The translations under genes were made by a program, and so were the position numbers. Below are positions 7,448 to 15,397 of a stretch of DNA of 36,229 nucleotides, in pieces. Source of the stretch: Bacteroidales bacterium (GTDB taxonomy: Bacteria > Bacteroidota > Bacteroidia > Bacteroidales > F082). The stretch lies in the NCBI GenBank assembly GCA_016285355.1, contig JAEEQP010000040.1, forward strand, positions 1 through 36,229. The letters run 5' to 3'. Numbering within the stretch: position 1 is the first letter of the stretch; the number at the start of each line of letters is the position of its first letter. The notes beneath the pieces were generated by a model. That model saw only the letters and a program-made list of their open reading frames with translations. It had not been told where the DNA came from and searched no databases.

Positions 7448-7558
7448 GTCAATATAAGTATTTTGCCTTTTGAACCTCCGCGCATAGATTCCCTCTATCG
7501 CACATGCCCTCGTTGGAATGACATGCACGGCTTGCTGAATGACATGGGAGGCTGAAAC

Positions 7559-8320
7559 TTATTTCAATTCCAGCACAATGGGGCAGTGGTCGGAGTGCAT
7601 TACTTGTGGCAAGATGCCCACGTTGGCGATGCAGTCACGCAGGTTGTCTGTTACCATGTGGTAGTCAATGCGCCAGCCAAGGTTCTTGGCGCGGGCACCG
7701 GCGCGGAAACTCCACCAGCTGTATTGGTTGGGCTCCTTCACCAACTGTCTGAAACTGTCAATGTAACCGTCGCTGAGGAAGTCGGTCATCCATTGCCGCT
7801 CTTCGGGCAGGAAGCCTGAGGATGTGTCGTGTTTTCTCGGGTTGTTGATGTCGATGTCCTCATGGCAAATGTTGTAGTCGCCGGAGAGCACCAGTTGAGG
7901 CCTTTCCTTGCGCAACTCGTTGACATACTTGCGGAAAAAGTCTAACCACACCATCTTGAAGGCTTGACGCTCGTCGCCTGTGGTGCCCGAGGGATGGTAG
8001 ACGCTCACCACCGAGAGGTCGCCAAAGTCGGCGCGGAGGAAGCGGCCTTCGTTGTCGTATAAAGGTTCGTTCATGCCGTAGACCACATTATCAGGCTCTT
8101 TTTTTGTGATGAGCCCCACACCGCTGTAACCTTTCTTTTGCGCGGGAAACCAATAATGGTGGTAGCCCATCATCTCGAAATCCATCAAGGGAATCTGGTC
8201 GGGCGTGGCTTTCAGCTCTTGGAAGCAGAGCACATCGGGTTGGTAGTCATTGATCCATTGCAGCAGACCCTTGTTGATGGCTGCGCGGATGCCGTTCACG
8301 TTGTAGCTGACGATTTTCAT
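7559..8320 (-). CDS. xth: Exodeoxyribonuclease III / AP endonuclease
   Basis: 253 aa, the usual length for ExoIII-type enzymes. The family motifs occur in order: N-terminal SYNVNGIRAA, the metal-binding Glu in CFQELKA, SVYHPSGT, the catalytic SGDYNICHEDID, GWRIDYHMV, and the closing HSDHCPIVLEL with the Asp-His pair. The enzyme cuts abasic sites and trims 3' blocked ends in base-excision repair, using Mg2+, in the cytoplasm. The start codon follows a promoter-like TATTTTCG (8424-8431), with a REP-type hairpin lying in the intervening leader. It is divergent from the CLC gene. Confidence 0.95.
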   Translation of the reverse strand: MKIVSYNVNGIRAAINKGLLQWINDYQPDVLCFQELKATPDQIPLMDFEMMGYHHYWFPAQKKGYSGVGLITKKEPDNVVYGMNEPLYDNEGRFLRADFGDLSVVSVYHPSGTTGDERQAFKMVWLDFFRKYVNELRKERPQLVLSGDYNICHEDIDINNPRKHDTSSGFLPEERQWMTDFLSDGYIDSFRQLVKEPNQYSWWSFRAGARAKNLGWRIDYHMVTDNLRDCIANVGILPQVMHSDHCPIVLELK

Positions 8321-8349
8321 GGTTGAGTTTTTTGTCTATATGTCGGCGT

Positions 8350-8399
8350 TTCGACAGGCTCAACGACCTTAGCGTTTGCAGGTCCCTGAGCCTGTCGAA
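8350..8399. repeat. REP-like hairpin (TTCGACAGGCTCA arms)
   Basis: Perfect 13-bp arms TTCGACAGGCTCA (8350-8362) and its complement (8387-8399) are extended by GACC/GGTC inside. It lies between the divergent xth and CLC genes, in the predicted xth leader. The same 13-mer occurs once more inside a coding region at 31692-31704. This word is familiar as a dispersed palindromic repeat in Bacteroidota. Confidence 0.65.
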
Positions 8400-8423
8400 G
8401 GGCCGTAATATTGAATTAAGCTG

Positions 8424-8431
8424 CGAAAATA
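8424..8431 (-). promoter_or_regulatory. -7 box of xth
   Basis: Read on the minus strand, TATTTTCG followed by CAGC resembles the Bacteroidota -7 element. It would give a roughly 100-nt leader that contains the REP-like hairpin. Confidence 0.4.
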
Positions 8432-8546
8432 AGGAAAAAGTCATTTCTTTTTTCTTTGCGCGTTACTTTTTCCTATTTTAGCCGCCGAAATCGAAAGATT
8501 CAACGTAGTTAAATGCGAAGCATTGAACGAAGTTAAAACGACCAAA

Positions 8547-10328
8547 ATGACATTCAACGACAAGCTTAACGGATGGATTGACCAATTCAATGCATGGCGT
8601 GCGACCCACATGACCGACCGTCGTTTCATGTTGTTGCTCAGTATCCCGACGGGTTTTCTAGCGGGTGCAGCTGCTGTGATTATCAAGAAGTTGGCTCATG
8701 GCATTCGAGATTTGGTCATTAATGCGCAGTTCAATTACTCCCACGTCCTGTATTTCATCTGTCCCGCCATCGGTATCTTGTTAACTATCCTGTTCTGCAA
8801 GTACATCTTGAAAAAAGATGTTGGGCACGGCATTCCGGGTATCCTTTACGCCATCTCGAAAAACAAAGGTAAAGTTAGCCGTAGTAGTACTTGGTCGAGC
8901 ATTATTACTAGTGCTTTGACGGTTGGTTTCGGCGGTTCTGTGGGTTTGGAAGGTCCTTCCGTGTCGACAGGTGGAAGCATTGGTTCCAATATTGCGCAGT
9001 TGCTGAAGTTGGATTACAAGCACACTATCCAGCTCATCGGTATGGGTGGCGCGGCGGCTTTGGCGGCTATCTTTCAGGCACCTATCACAGGTATCGTTTT
9101 TGCCCTTGAGGTGTTTATGATAGACCTGTCGCTCAATGCCTTAGTGCCTATCATTTGCTCCTCGTTTGTCGCCATTTTGACCGCCTATTGGTTTCTTGGT
9201 CAGACGGTGGAATATCCTGCCGTCATCGCTGAGGGCTTCATTCCGTCCAACGCCATATATTATGTACTATTGGGTCTTTTCGCAGGTTTGGTGTCGGCTT
9301 ATTTCCTCAAGGTGACTTTCAGCGTGGAGAAGAGATTCAAAAAGATACAATCGCCTTGGAAGAGATTCTTTATTGGCGGCTCGATGTTGGGTATACTCAT
9401 TTTTTTATTCCCGGCACTTTACGGCGAGGGCTACGAAGCCATCAACTCGGCCTTGCGCGGCGACTATAGCCCAGTGTTCGGCAATGCATGGTTTGTGCAG
9501 TTCAAGGATTATGATCTGGTGGTTATCATCTTGTTTGCAAGCATGATACTGTTGAAAGCTTTCGCCACGGCTTTCACTTTCGGTGCAGGTGGCGTGGGCG
9601 GCACATTCGCTCCGGCTTTGTTTATAGGTGCTTTCACAGGATTGTTCTTCGCCACTTTGGTCAATTATTTGGGACTTGGCAACCTTGACCCAGCCAAGTT
9701 TGCTCTGGTAGGCATGAGCGGCTTGGTGGCAGGTATGCTCCATGCCCCATTGACAGGCCTTTTCCTCATCGCCGAAATCACCAATGGCTATGCACTGATT
9801 GTGCCTCTGATGATTGTCTCGGCTTTGTCTTATGCCATCAATAGGCTGTTTTTCAACCATTCCATCTATACTAATGCGGTTGCGGAAAAAGGCGTGGAAG
9901 TGACCCATAATAAAGACAAGAGCATTCTCAATATGATGGCTATCAATCAGTTGATTGAGACTAATTTCAGCCCTATCCATCCCGATGCCCTTTTCCGTGA
10001 TTTGTTGCCATTGGTGGCGTCGTCGAAGCGCAATATCTTCCCAGTGGTTGACAAGGAAGGTTTCTTCTGCGGCCATGTGTTGTTTGACGATGTGCGTGCC
10101 ATCCTCTTCGATTCGAGTTATTACGACCAGTCGATACAGAATTTTGCCGTCCTTCCCGATTATGTCATCCATCCCGAGGAACCGATGGAGGAGATTGTTT
10201 TCAAGTTCCAGGAATCGGGCAAATACAACATTCCGGTGATTCAGGAAGGGAAGTATTTGGGGTATATTTCGCGGGCCAATGTGTTCTCGGCTTATCGGAA
10301 TATGATGAGTGAGATTTCGGAGGATTGA
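8547..10328 (+). CDS. CLC family chloride channel/transporter with C-terminal CBS domains
   Basis: 593 aa from the ATG at 8547; a TTG 24 bp upstream in the same frame is less likely as start. About ten hydrophobic segments are followed by a cytoplasmic tail with two CBS-like units (about 440-590). The chloride filter motifs are present: GHGIP (Ser to His at the usual GSGIP), GLEGP with the gating Glu at about 135, and GGTFAPALF (GxFxP). At the position of the internal proton Glu of E. coli ClC (FIIEE), this protein reads FALEV, with Val, as in CLC channels. This suggests passive Cl- conduction or weak H+ coupling (inference from alignment by eye). CBS domains in this family often sense adenine nucleotides. 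No strong promoter is visible in 8432-8546. Confidence 0.9.
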   Translation: MTFNDKLNGWIDQFNAWRATHMTDRRFMLLLSIPTGFLAGAAAVIIKKLAHGIRDLVINAQFNYSHVLYFICPAIGILLTILFCKYILKKDVGHGIPGILYAISKNKGKVSRSSTWSSIITSALTVGFGGSVGLEGPSVSTGGSIGSNIAQLLKLDYKHTIQLIGMGGAAALAAIFQAPITGIVFALEVFMIDLSLNALVPIICSSFVAILTAYWFLGQTVEYPAVIAEGFIPSNAIYYVLLGLFAGLVSAYFLKVTFSVEKRFKKIQSPWKRFFIGGSMLGILIFLFPALYGEGYEAINSALRGDYSPVFGNAWFVQFKDYDLVVIILFASMILLKAFATAFTFGAGGVGGTFAPALFIGAFTGLFFATLVNYLGLGNLDPAKFALVGMSGLVAGMLHAPLTGLFLIAEITNGYALIVPLMIVSALSYAINRLFFNHSIYTNAVAEKGVEVTHNKDKSILNMMAINQLIETNFSPIHPDALFRDLLPLVASSKRNIFPVVDKEGFFCGHVLFDDVRAILFDSSYYDQSIQNFAVLPDYVIHPEEPMEEIVFKFQESGKYNIPVIQEGKYLGYISRANVFSAYRNMMSEISED

Positions 10329-10379
10329 TGGTGTTGCTTTTCCGCCGACTATGTCATTCCAAAAGGAGGCATGTCTCTA

Positions 10380-10430
10380 TTTTCCATATTTTTCTATCTT
10401 CGTGCCCATCATCATAAACTTATCGATATG
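10380..10430 (+). repeat. Promoter/leader repeat, copy 1
   Basis: The segment from TTTTCCATATTT to TATCGATATG is nearly identical to 11018-11069 (one T indel and one C/T change). Its core, from the -7-like TATCTTCG through CCCATCATCATAA, also recurs upstream of the GH97 gene at 22211-22253. It ends with an ATG that opens no long frame here. Confidence 0.7.
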
Positions 10431-10446
10431 TCGCGTCCGAAAAACG

Positions 10447-10794
10447 ATGGTAGTCCGCAAGTCGCCGGATTCCACCTATATGCATGTCACCAACCACCTT
10501 TACATCCCTAAGTATCTCACCACCGATCCTGACCCTTCGGTAGGCAATCCCAAAAGCAAGAGTTGGTGGCGTTATGAAACGGTAAGAGACCATCTTTCAG
10601 GCAAGAAGGGCGTTGTCACCCTTGAAGAGGCTCAAGAATGTCTTTCAATGATGCATTGGGTCGACCTGCAATGGGAAGGCAGCACCACTGTGGAAGACAC
10701 GCAATGGAGTAATGTTTACGACTAAGTCACAGACACCTTGAGCCTGCGCAACTGGAACGAATATGACAAGACTTATGCTTTTTCGCTGAAATGA
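10447..10794 (+). pseudogene. C-terminal remnant of an acylase-like linear amide hydrolase
   Basis: One frame reads MVVRKSPDST... to DTQWSNVYD, meets TAA at 10723-10725, and continues in frame as TLSLRNWNEYDKTYAFSLK to a second stop at 10792-10794. The pattern T-x-WS-x-VYD ... L ... YDKTY-x-F-x-L matches the C-terminal end of choloylglycine-hydrolase/penicillin-acylase-like (C45-type) proteins of Bacteroidales. The N-terminal nucleophile half is missing: the copy-1 leader repeat is joined directly to this 3' part. So the gene is both truncated and interrupted. The family call rests on the tail only. Confidence 0.55.
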
Positions 10795-10806
10795 TATGAA
10801 GTAATT

Positions 10807-10959
10807 GGCCAACTTTGGAAATGAAAATCGGCCAACTTTGGAAATGAAAAATTGGAAAGCATTGGAAATGAGGCGAGAACAGTTACCATGATAGGCAAGT
10901 TCGCCTATCGGCGTGAGGACGGAATTTATGTCGTGCCAATAGGATGTTTGAAGGATTAG
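10807..10959 (+). pseudogene. Decayed 3' gene end, copy 1
   Basis: Two tandem GGCCAACTTTGGAAATGAAA words lead into a frame ending GKFAYRREDGIYVVPIGCLKD and a TAG. The same tail recurs at 11631-11806. The conserved tail looks like the end of an ATPase-type accessory protein, but I cannot name the family. No start or upstream body is present. Confidence 0.45.
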
Positions 10960-11017
10960 GTAACTACCGGGTTTCATTGACAAACACATCGATGCAGCAG
11001 ATTCTATAATTTTCCCA

Positions 11018-11069
11018 TTTTCCATATTTTTTCTATCTTTGTGCCCATCATCATAAACTTATCGATATG
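11018..11069 (+). repeat. Promoter/leader repeat, copy 2
   Basis: Second copy of 10380-10430, here with an intact TATCTTTG -7 box. The ATG at its end opens only a 16-codon frame (MKIFTFDIVALLNYSYLSQ-type start) before a stop, so the gene it once served is gone. Confidence 0.65.
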
Positions 11070-11189
11070 AAAATTTTTACCTTTGATATTGTAGCCTTGC
11101 TGAACTATTCTTACTTGTCTCAGTAGTTTGGGGTGTTTAGGATGTAAGCACCTTATGATTGAAACGATTCGAAAAGATAGTTTTGATTT

Positions 11190-11566
11190 ACTGATAACTT
11201 TATAAGGATTACTTTTCCTGTTAGTGTACAAGTTAATGTACAAGCTGATAACGTTTACCATGCAAGTGACCATGCAAGCGACCATGCAAGTGTACAAGTT
11301 AGTGAGCAAGTTAAGTCGTTGATTATCATACTTGAAGAGAAAGAAATGTCTGTCGGGGAGATCTTGAAAGTGTACAAGTTAGTGTACAAGCAAGTGTATA
11401 AGTCTCATTGGTACTTTAAAAAGCATTTATCGTACCAGCTATACGGGAAAATTTGGTGGAAATGACACATCCAGATGTTCCAAATCATCCAAATCAAAAA
11501 TATCGCCTCACTCCCAAAGGCATTGAATTGAAAGAAGTCTTTAAAAAGCAAAACGAAAACAAATAG
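11190..11566 (+). pseudogene. C-terminal remnant of a RecG/AlbA_2-like ATP-binding protein
   Basis: A frame from about 11190 reads DNFIRITFPVSVQVNVQAD, then SDHASDHASVQVSEQV, then LEEKEMSVGEILK, and stops at about 11461. The next frame (11462-11566) continues as MTHPDVPNHPNQKYRLTPKG and KQNENK. Together this is the typical C-terminus of Bacteroidales AlbA_2/RecG-like ATP-binding proteins: a repetitive QV-rich linker, a winged helix, and the Y-x-D-x-P-x-HPxQKYRLT-x-KG wing. The N-terminal AlbA_2 and ATPase parts are absent and at least one frameshift is visible, so this is a relic. Confidence 0.55.
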
Positions 11567-11630
11567 TGCAAAACCTGAAGCGATCTTTCCCGCCGCAACA
11601 GTTTGGAGTGTTCAGGATGTGATGTAAGAC

Positions 11631-11806
11631 AGCCAACTTTGGAAATGAAATTCAGCCAACTTTGGAAGTGAAAATCGGTCAACCTTGGAAGTGAAAAATC
11701 GGAAAACCTTGAAAATGAGGTGAGAACAGCTACCGCAGTAGGCAAGTTCGCCTATCGGCGTGAAGATAGGATTTACGTGGTGCCGATTGGGTGTTTGAAG
11801 GATTGA
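11631..11806 (+). pseudogene. Decayed 3' gene end, copy 2
   Basis: Three GCCAACTTTGGAARTGAAA-like words are followed by a frame ending GKFAYRREDRIYVVPIGCLKD and TGA, the same tail as at 10807-10959. Just upstream (11598-11623) the word GTTTGGAGTGTTCAGGATG matches 11124-11148. It sits directly against the end of the SIR2 gene. Confidence 0.45.
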
Positions 11807-11827
11807 GGGCTTTATAATGATACTGCC

Positions 11828-14800
11828 CTATGCTCTAATAAATAATTGGACATAAGAATCATTTAACCAATAGGAAACCACATCAGAATTTTCATGTCCA
11901 TTGTCTTTCAAAAAGCTAGCGATAGTTCGTAAATAATTGAAAGACCATACTGGCTGAAATTCCTGAAGTGTTGACCAACGGTCTTTATAAGTGGATAATA
12001 ACACATGGAGTTTGCCACTTAGATTCAAGTCAATTATTTCGTTAGGATGTTCGTTAACGACACAACGTATTAACTCCAACATTCTATTGACAGTAGTCCC
12101 TTCTCCACCAATAGCTTTATCAAGTATGAAATTAAATTCATCCAAATACATTGATAAACCTTGCGCGTCTATTCCATGCATTACGTCATCCATAACACTA
12201 TCAATATTTGCAGGCTGGTCGGATAACATACCCTCAATAAGATTCTTATATGAAATTCGGTTTTGAAGTAGTTTTTCCGTTTTGTTTCGAACACTCGTCA
12301 ACAACTCTTTTCTTTTTTCATCTTGCCCATCAATAAACCGCAATACATCAGACAAGTATCGTGTTTGCGTGTTTCGACCAAATGGGCTCTTACTTAACAT
12401 ATCATTAGCTTCATCAAATTTCTGAATATTGTTTTCCAAATTCTCACAAATACGTTTGAATTCATCATTGGTCCATTCGATTTCACCCTTCAATACATTA
12501 AGACGAAGATAGTTAGGTGCAGACCATCCCTTTCCGTTCTCCATCACTCCACAATGCCAAATATCATGATTAAGCAAATTGGTTTTTGCCTTTTTCATTG
12601 TTTCGGGATCACTTTTACAGAGAAGACATAAATATAGTGACAATGCGAGTTCTTGAGGCAACTCATCTAAAGCAATTTCTGATACTCGTTTAATAAACTG
12701 GCACTTTATTCCATCCGCTAATCGATCTTCTTTATCCAAAACATACATCAATTCAGTAATGTCATTGTTTGGATAATTTCCAATTAGGCCAACTAGCATA
12801 TTTTCTATTTCACAAGGCATATCTTTGATATATTTGATATGCAAATTGTCTCTAATCAGAATGTCCGTCAGTTTGTGGTTCTCTCGATAATGAGACAATA
12901 GGGCTGACAGAATGCAAACAATATTCTCATGCTTCTTCAAACTTACTAACGCATTAGCTATATTTTTTACCAAAGGCGCAGAAATATCTAATTTATCGTA
13001 GTTGTTAATAAGCTTATCAAAAATATTTGCTTTGAACAACTCAAACCATTCTCTTTCGTCAACAGCCATATATATTGGTCCAGTAATCCTCAATAGACCG
13101 CCAACTAAATCAACTGGCATGGACTCATGCCCCATAGCATTCAATGAGCGAATCAGAATATCTTTATTGAAATCTAACAACTCGGGAGAAAAAGCAAAAT
13201 CTTGACCTATTCGAGTTAATACACTATTATCGCTGTATTGGATGCTGTAGAAAAAGCATGGATATGGGAATTCCTTATAAAGATTCTGAAACACAAGGTA
13301 CCACGATGCAATATCAAAAAAGGAGGTGAACCGGAAGTTGACATAAATTCCTACATCTGAAATATATCGTAGAATCCGCAAACTCTTCTCATAATCAGGG
13401 TTGCCACCACCAAGACTAGTTGTTGCTCCAATCCATCCTCTATGATTTGGCTTTTCAATCTTACCTCTCAATTGCTGAACCATATAATTCAGATTGTCGC
13501 CAATGCCGTCTATTCCATACCTATAGAAATCATCATACTTATATGGGCGAGGATATTGACCTGAGATATAGTTCGCAACCTGCATAGCATACAACTTTGC
13601 AATAGGGTTTGTTTCTGTTTGGATATAACTATTCAGCAACTCTTTCGCCTCCTCTCGATGTTCATCGATCGCCGCAAGCCTCATGGCTTTTTGAATAATG
13701 AAGTTTTTGTCAGGATTCCAATTCTCAATTAGTTTATCCGCCTTATCAAAGTTTAATTGGAACAATAGTCTTTGAATATTCTCATATACACATTCGTCGC
13801 TGTCATCATGAAGCATTGAATCATCACCATTAAAAGTGCTTTCTTTTATTTTCATAAGATTCCACAAAGGCAATTTATTCAACTCCTCATAGTCTTGAAC
13901 CACCTGCGAGTAGTAATGTGGATTCAATCCCAATTCATCAACGGCTAATGCAAAAAGAAACGCATCCTTGTCGCTTAGTTTAGATTTGTGCATTATTTCA
14001 AAAGTGACTGATTCCTGATTTGATACAATTTTCGGGAACCTATTTTGAGGCTTGGCATCTTGAATTCTCTTAACAATGTCATCAATAGAGTCAATGTCAT
14101 CTATTTTTGATGATGCTTCTCCCCATAATTTGCGGTAATCGTATGAACCTTTTCTTGCAGTAATCAGTGCTATCTCATTAGACGAATCAACAAAACTGTC
14201 ATCCTTGTTTTCTTTATCTCTATTTGTTTCTTCTTGAATTGATGGATCTCCAACATTTACAAACTCATCACTTTCGGAAACGCTTGTCCTTAAAAACCTT
14301 AAAAACTTAGTTAAAACAGTTCGTTTAATGTCATTATCAAGTTTCTCATCCTTTTGTTTTTGCAAGATGGAGGCTGCATCCTCGTCTTCAAATCCAATAG
14401 CACGAAGCCTCTCTTTGTCAATAAGATTAATTACCTTTGTATAATGATGATCATAATACAGCTGTAAATCAGGAGGCGTGACTTTTCCACTAACATCAAT
14501 AAGGTATATTTTTGAAACATTGTCGATTTTTCTATCAAGAATATCACTCATCCAAGTTACCCAACCCTTGTAATTTGAATCAGTTCCAGAAAAGCCTAAC
14601 AGCATAAATCTACCTTGAAGCATAGCAATTTTCATCAATAAGGTAAATGCTTCATGTTTATCTTTATATGTGTCATAATCTTCCTTGGAAATAATATATT
14701 GAAGCTTGTTATCTCCATCAAAAATAATTCTCTCATCAGACTTTTGCCTTAAATTTCCATGGATTTTTATGATGCTTCTACCAATTCTATCAGATAATTC

Positions 14801-15382
14801 ATTTTCATTTATCACTAAATCAGGAAGATAGTTCGATTCGCCTACATTCATCAACCCTTCTGTAAACTCAATTAGATTTTCATAGTTTGTTGTATATATG
14901 TTTTGAAGTTTGTCTAACAACAAAAGCTCTTTGTGGGCAGAGAACTTTGTTTCAAAAACAGGTTCTTTCCCTTTGTCTCCAATTTTCAGGACAATTTTCT
15001 TTTCCGTATCGAAAGCCGCATAAGGAGTTCTGTTTTCAATATATGTTTCTACGGATTCTCTAATTCCCTTTTTCTTGATGTATTTTGAAACTAACTCCAG
15101 ATAATCGTCTTCTTGAATTTTCTCTGATATGAATTCATCCTTTACTTTTTCCTCGGGTTTTAATCCTGTTGAAACTCCTCGAAATTGTTGAAGATAATTA
15201 TCATAGTACCTTTTGAATTCGATAGCATATACTTCTCCAACCATATCATGGAGTAATTCTCCCCAACTCAAAAACGAATCAGAAACATTTTTTGAAAACC
15301 CAGCACCGACCAAGGCAGAGACTAATCCTTTGTCGTAGTTTTCTTTCAGCTCTTCTAGGAGGTCTTTCTCTCTTTTTTCCAT
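11828..15382 (-). CDS. SIR2-domain (SIR2_2-like) large protein, probable defence effector
   Basis: 1184 aa. The N-terminal SIR2-like NAD-binding domain spans about 15-300: GAGFS (26-30) for the dinucleotide loop, TTNYENLIE (164-172) with the NAD-ribose Asn166, IKIHGN with catalytic His208, and LLGFSGTDSN (261-270). The remaining roughly 850 residues are acidic and helix-rich without a recognised domain; no Walker A is seen. Large proteins with an N-terminal SIR2 domain, such as the DSR type, deplete NAD+ when they sense phage. The same role is inferred here. The start codon is 15 bp after the type III methyltransferase stop, so it appears to be the last gene of the RM operon. Its base composition is clearly more AT-rich than mod and res, suggesting it joined the operon separately. 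Confidence 0.8.
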   Translation of the reverse strand: MEKREKDLLEELKENYDKGLVSALVGAGFSKNVSDSFLSWGELLHDMVGEVYAIEFKRYYDNYLQQFRGVSTGLKPEEKVKDEFISEKIQEDDYLELVSKYIKKKGIRESVETYIENRTPYAAFDTEKKIVLKIGDKGKEPVFETKFSAHKELLLLDKLQNIYTTNYENLIEFTEGLMNVGESNYLPDLVINENELSDRIGRSIIKIHGNLRQKSDERIIFDGDNKLQYIISKEDYDTYKDKHEAFTLLMKIAMLQGRFMLLGFSGTDSNYKGWVTWMSDILDRKIDNVSKIYLIDVSGKVTPPDLQLYYDHHYTKVINLIDKERLRAIGFEDEDAASILQKQKDEKLDNDIKRTVLTKFLRFLRTSVSESDEFVNVGDPSIQEETNRDKENKDDSFVDSSNEIALITARKGSYDYRKLWGEASSKIDDIDSIDDIVKRIQDAKPQNRFPKIVSNQESVTFEIMHKSKLSDKDAFLFALAVDELGLNPHYYSQVVQDYEELNKLPLWNLMKIKESTFNGDDSMLHDDSDECVYENIQRLLFQLNFDKADKLIENWNPDKNFIIQKAMRLAAIDEHREEAKELLNSYIQTETNPIAKLYAMQVANYISGQYPRPYKYDDFYRYGIDGIGDNLNYMVQQLRGKIEKPNHRGWIGATTSLGGGNPDYEKSLRILRYISDVGIYVNFRFTSFFDIASWYLVFQNLYKEFPYPCFFYSIQYSDNSVLTRIGQDFAFSPELLDFNKDILIRSLNAMGHESMPVDLVGGLLRITGPIYMAVDEREWFELFKANIFDKLINNYDKLDISAPLVKNIANALVSLKKHENIVCILSALLSHYRENHKLTDILIRDNLHIKYIKDMPCEIENMLVGLIGNYPNNDITELMYVLDKEDRLADGIKCQFIKRVSEIALDELPQELALSLYLCLLCKSDPETMKKAKTNLLNHDIWHCGVMENGKGWSAPNYLRLNVLKGEIEWTNDEFKRICENLENNIQKFDEANDMLSKSPFGRNTQTRYLSDVLRFIDGQDEKRKELLTSVRNKTEKLLQNRISYKNLIEGMLSDQPANIDSVMDDVMHGIDAQGLSMYLDEFNFILDKAIGGEGTTVNRMLELIRCVVNEHPNEIIDLNLSGKLHVLLSTYKDRWSTLQEFQPVWSFNYLRTIASFLKDNGHENSDVVSYWLNDSYVQLFIRA

Positions 15383-15397
15383 AACCTATAAAGAATT

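Noticed and set aside
8523..8546. Upstream TTG start for the CLC gene
   Set aside because: The ATG at 8547 opens the typical cytoplasmic N-terminus; the eight extra residues have no support.
10309..10446. Upstream extension of the acylase-like remnant
   Set aside because: The frame crosses the promoter/leader repeat at 10380-10430, so the N-terminal translation is not real protein.
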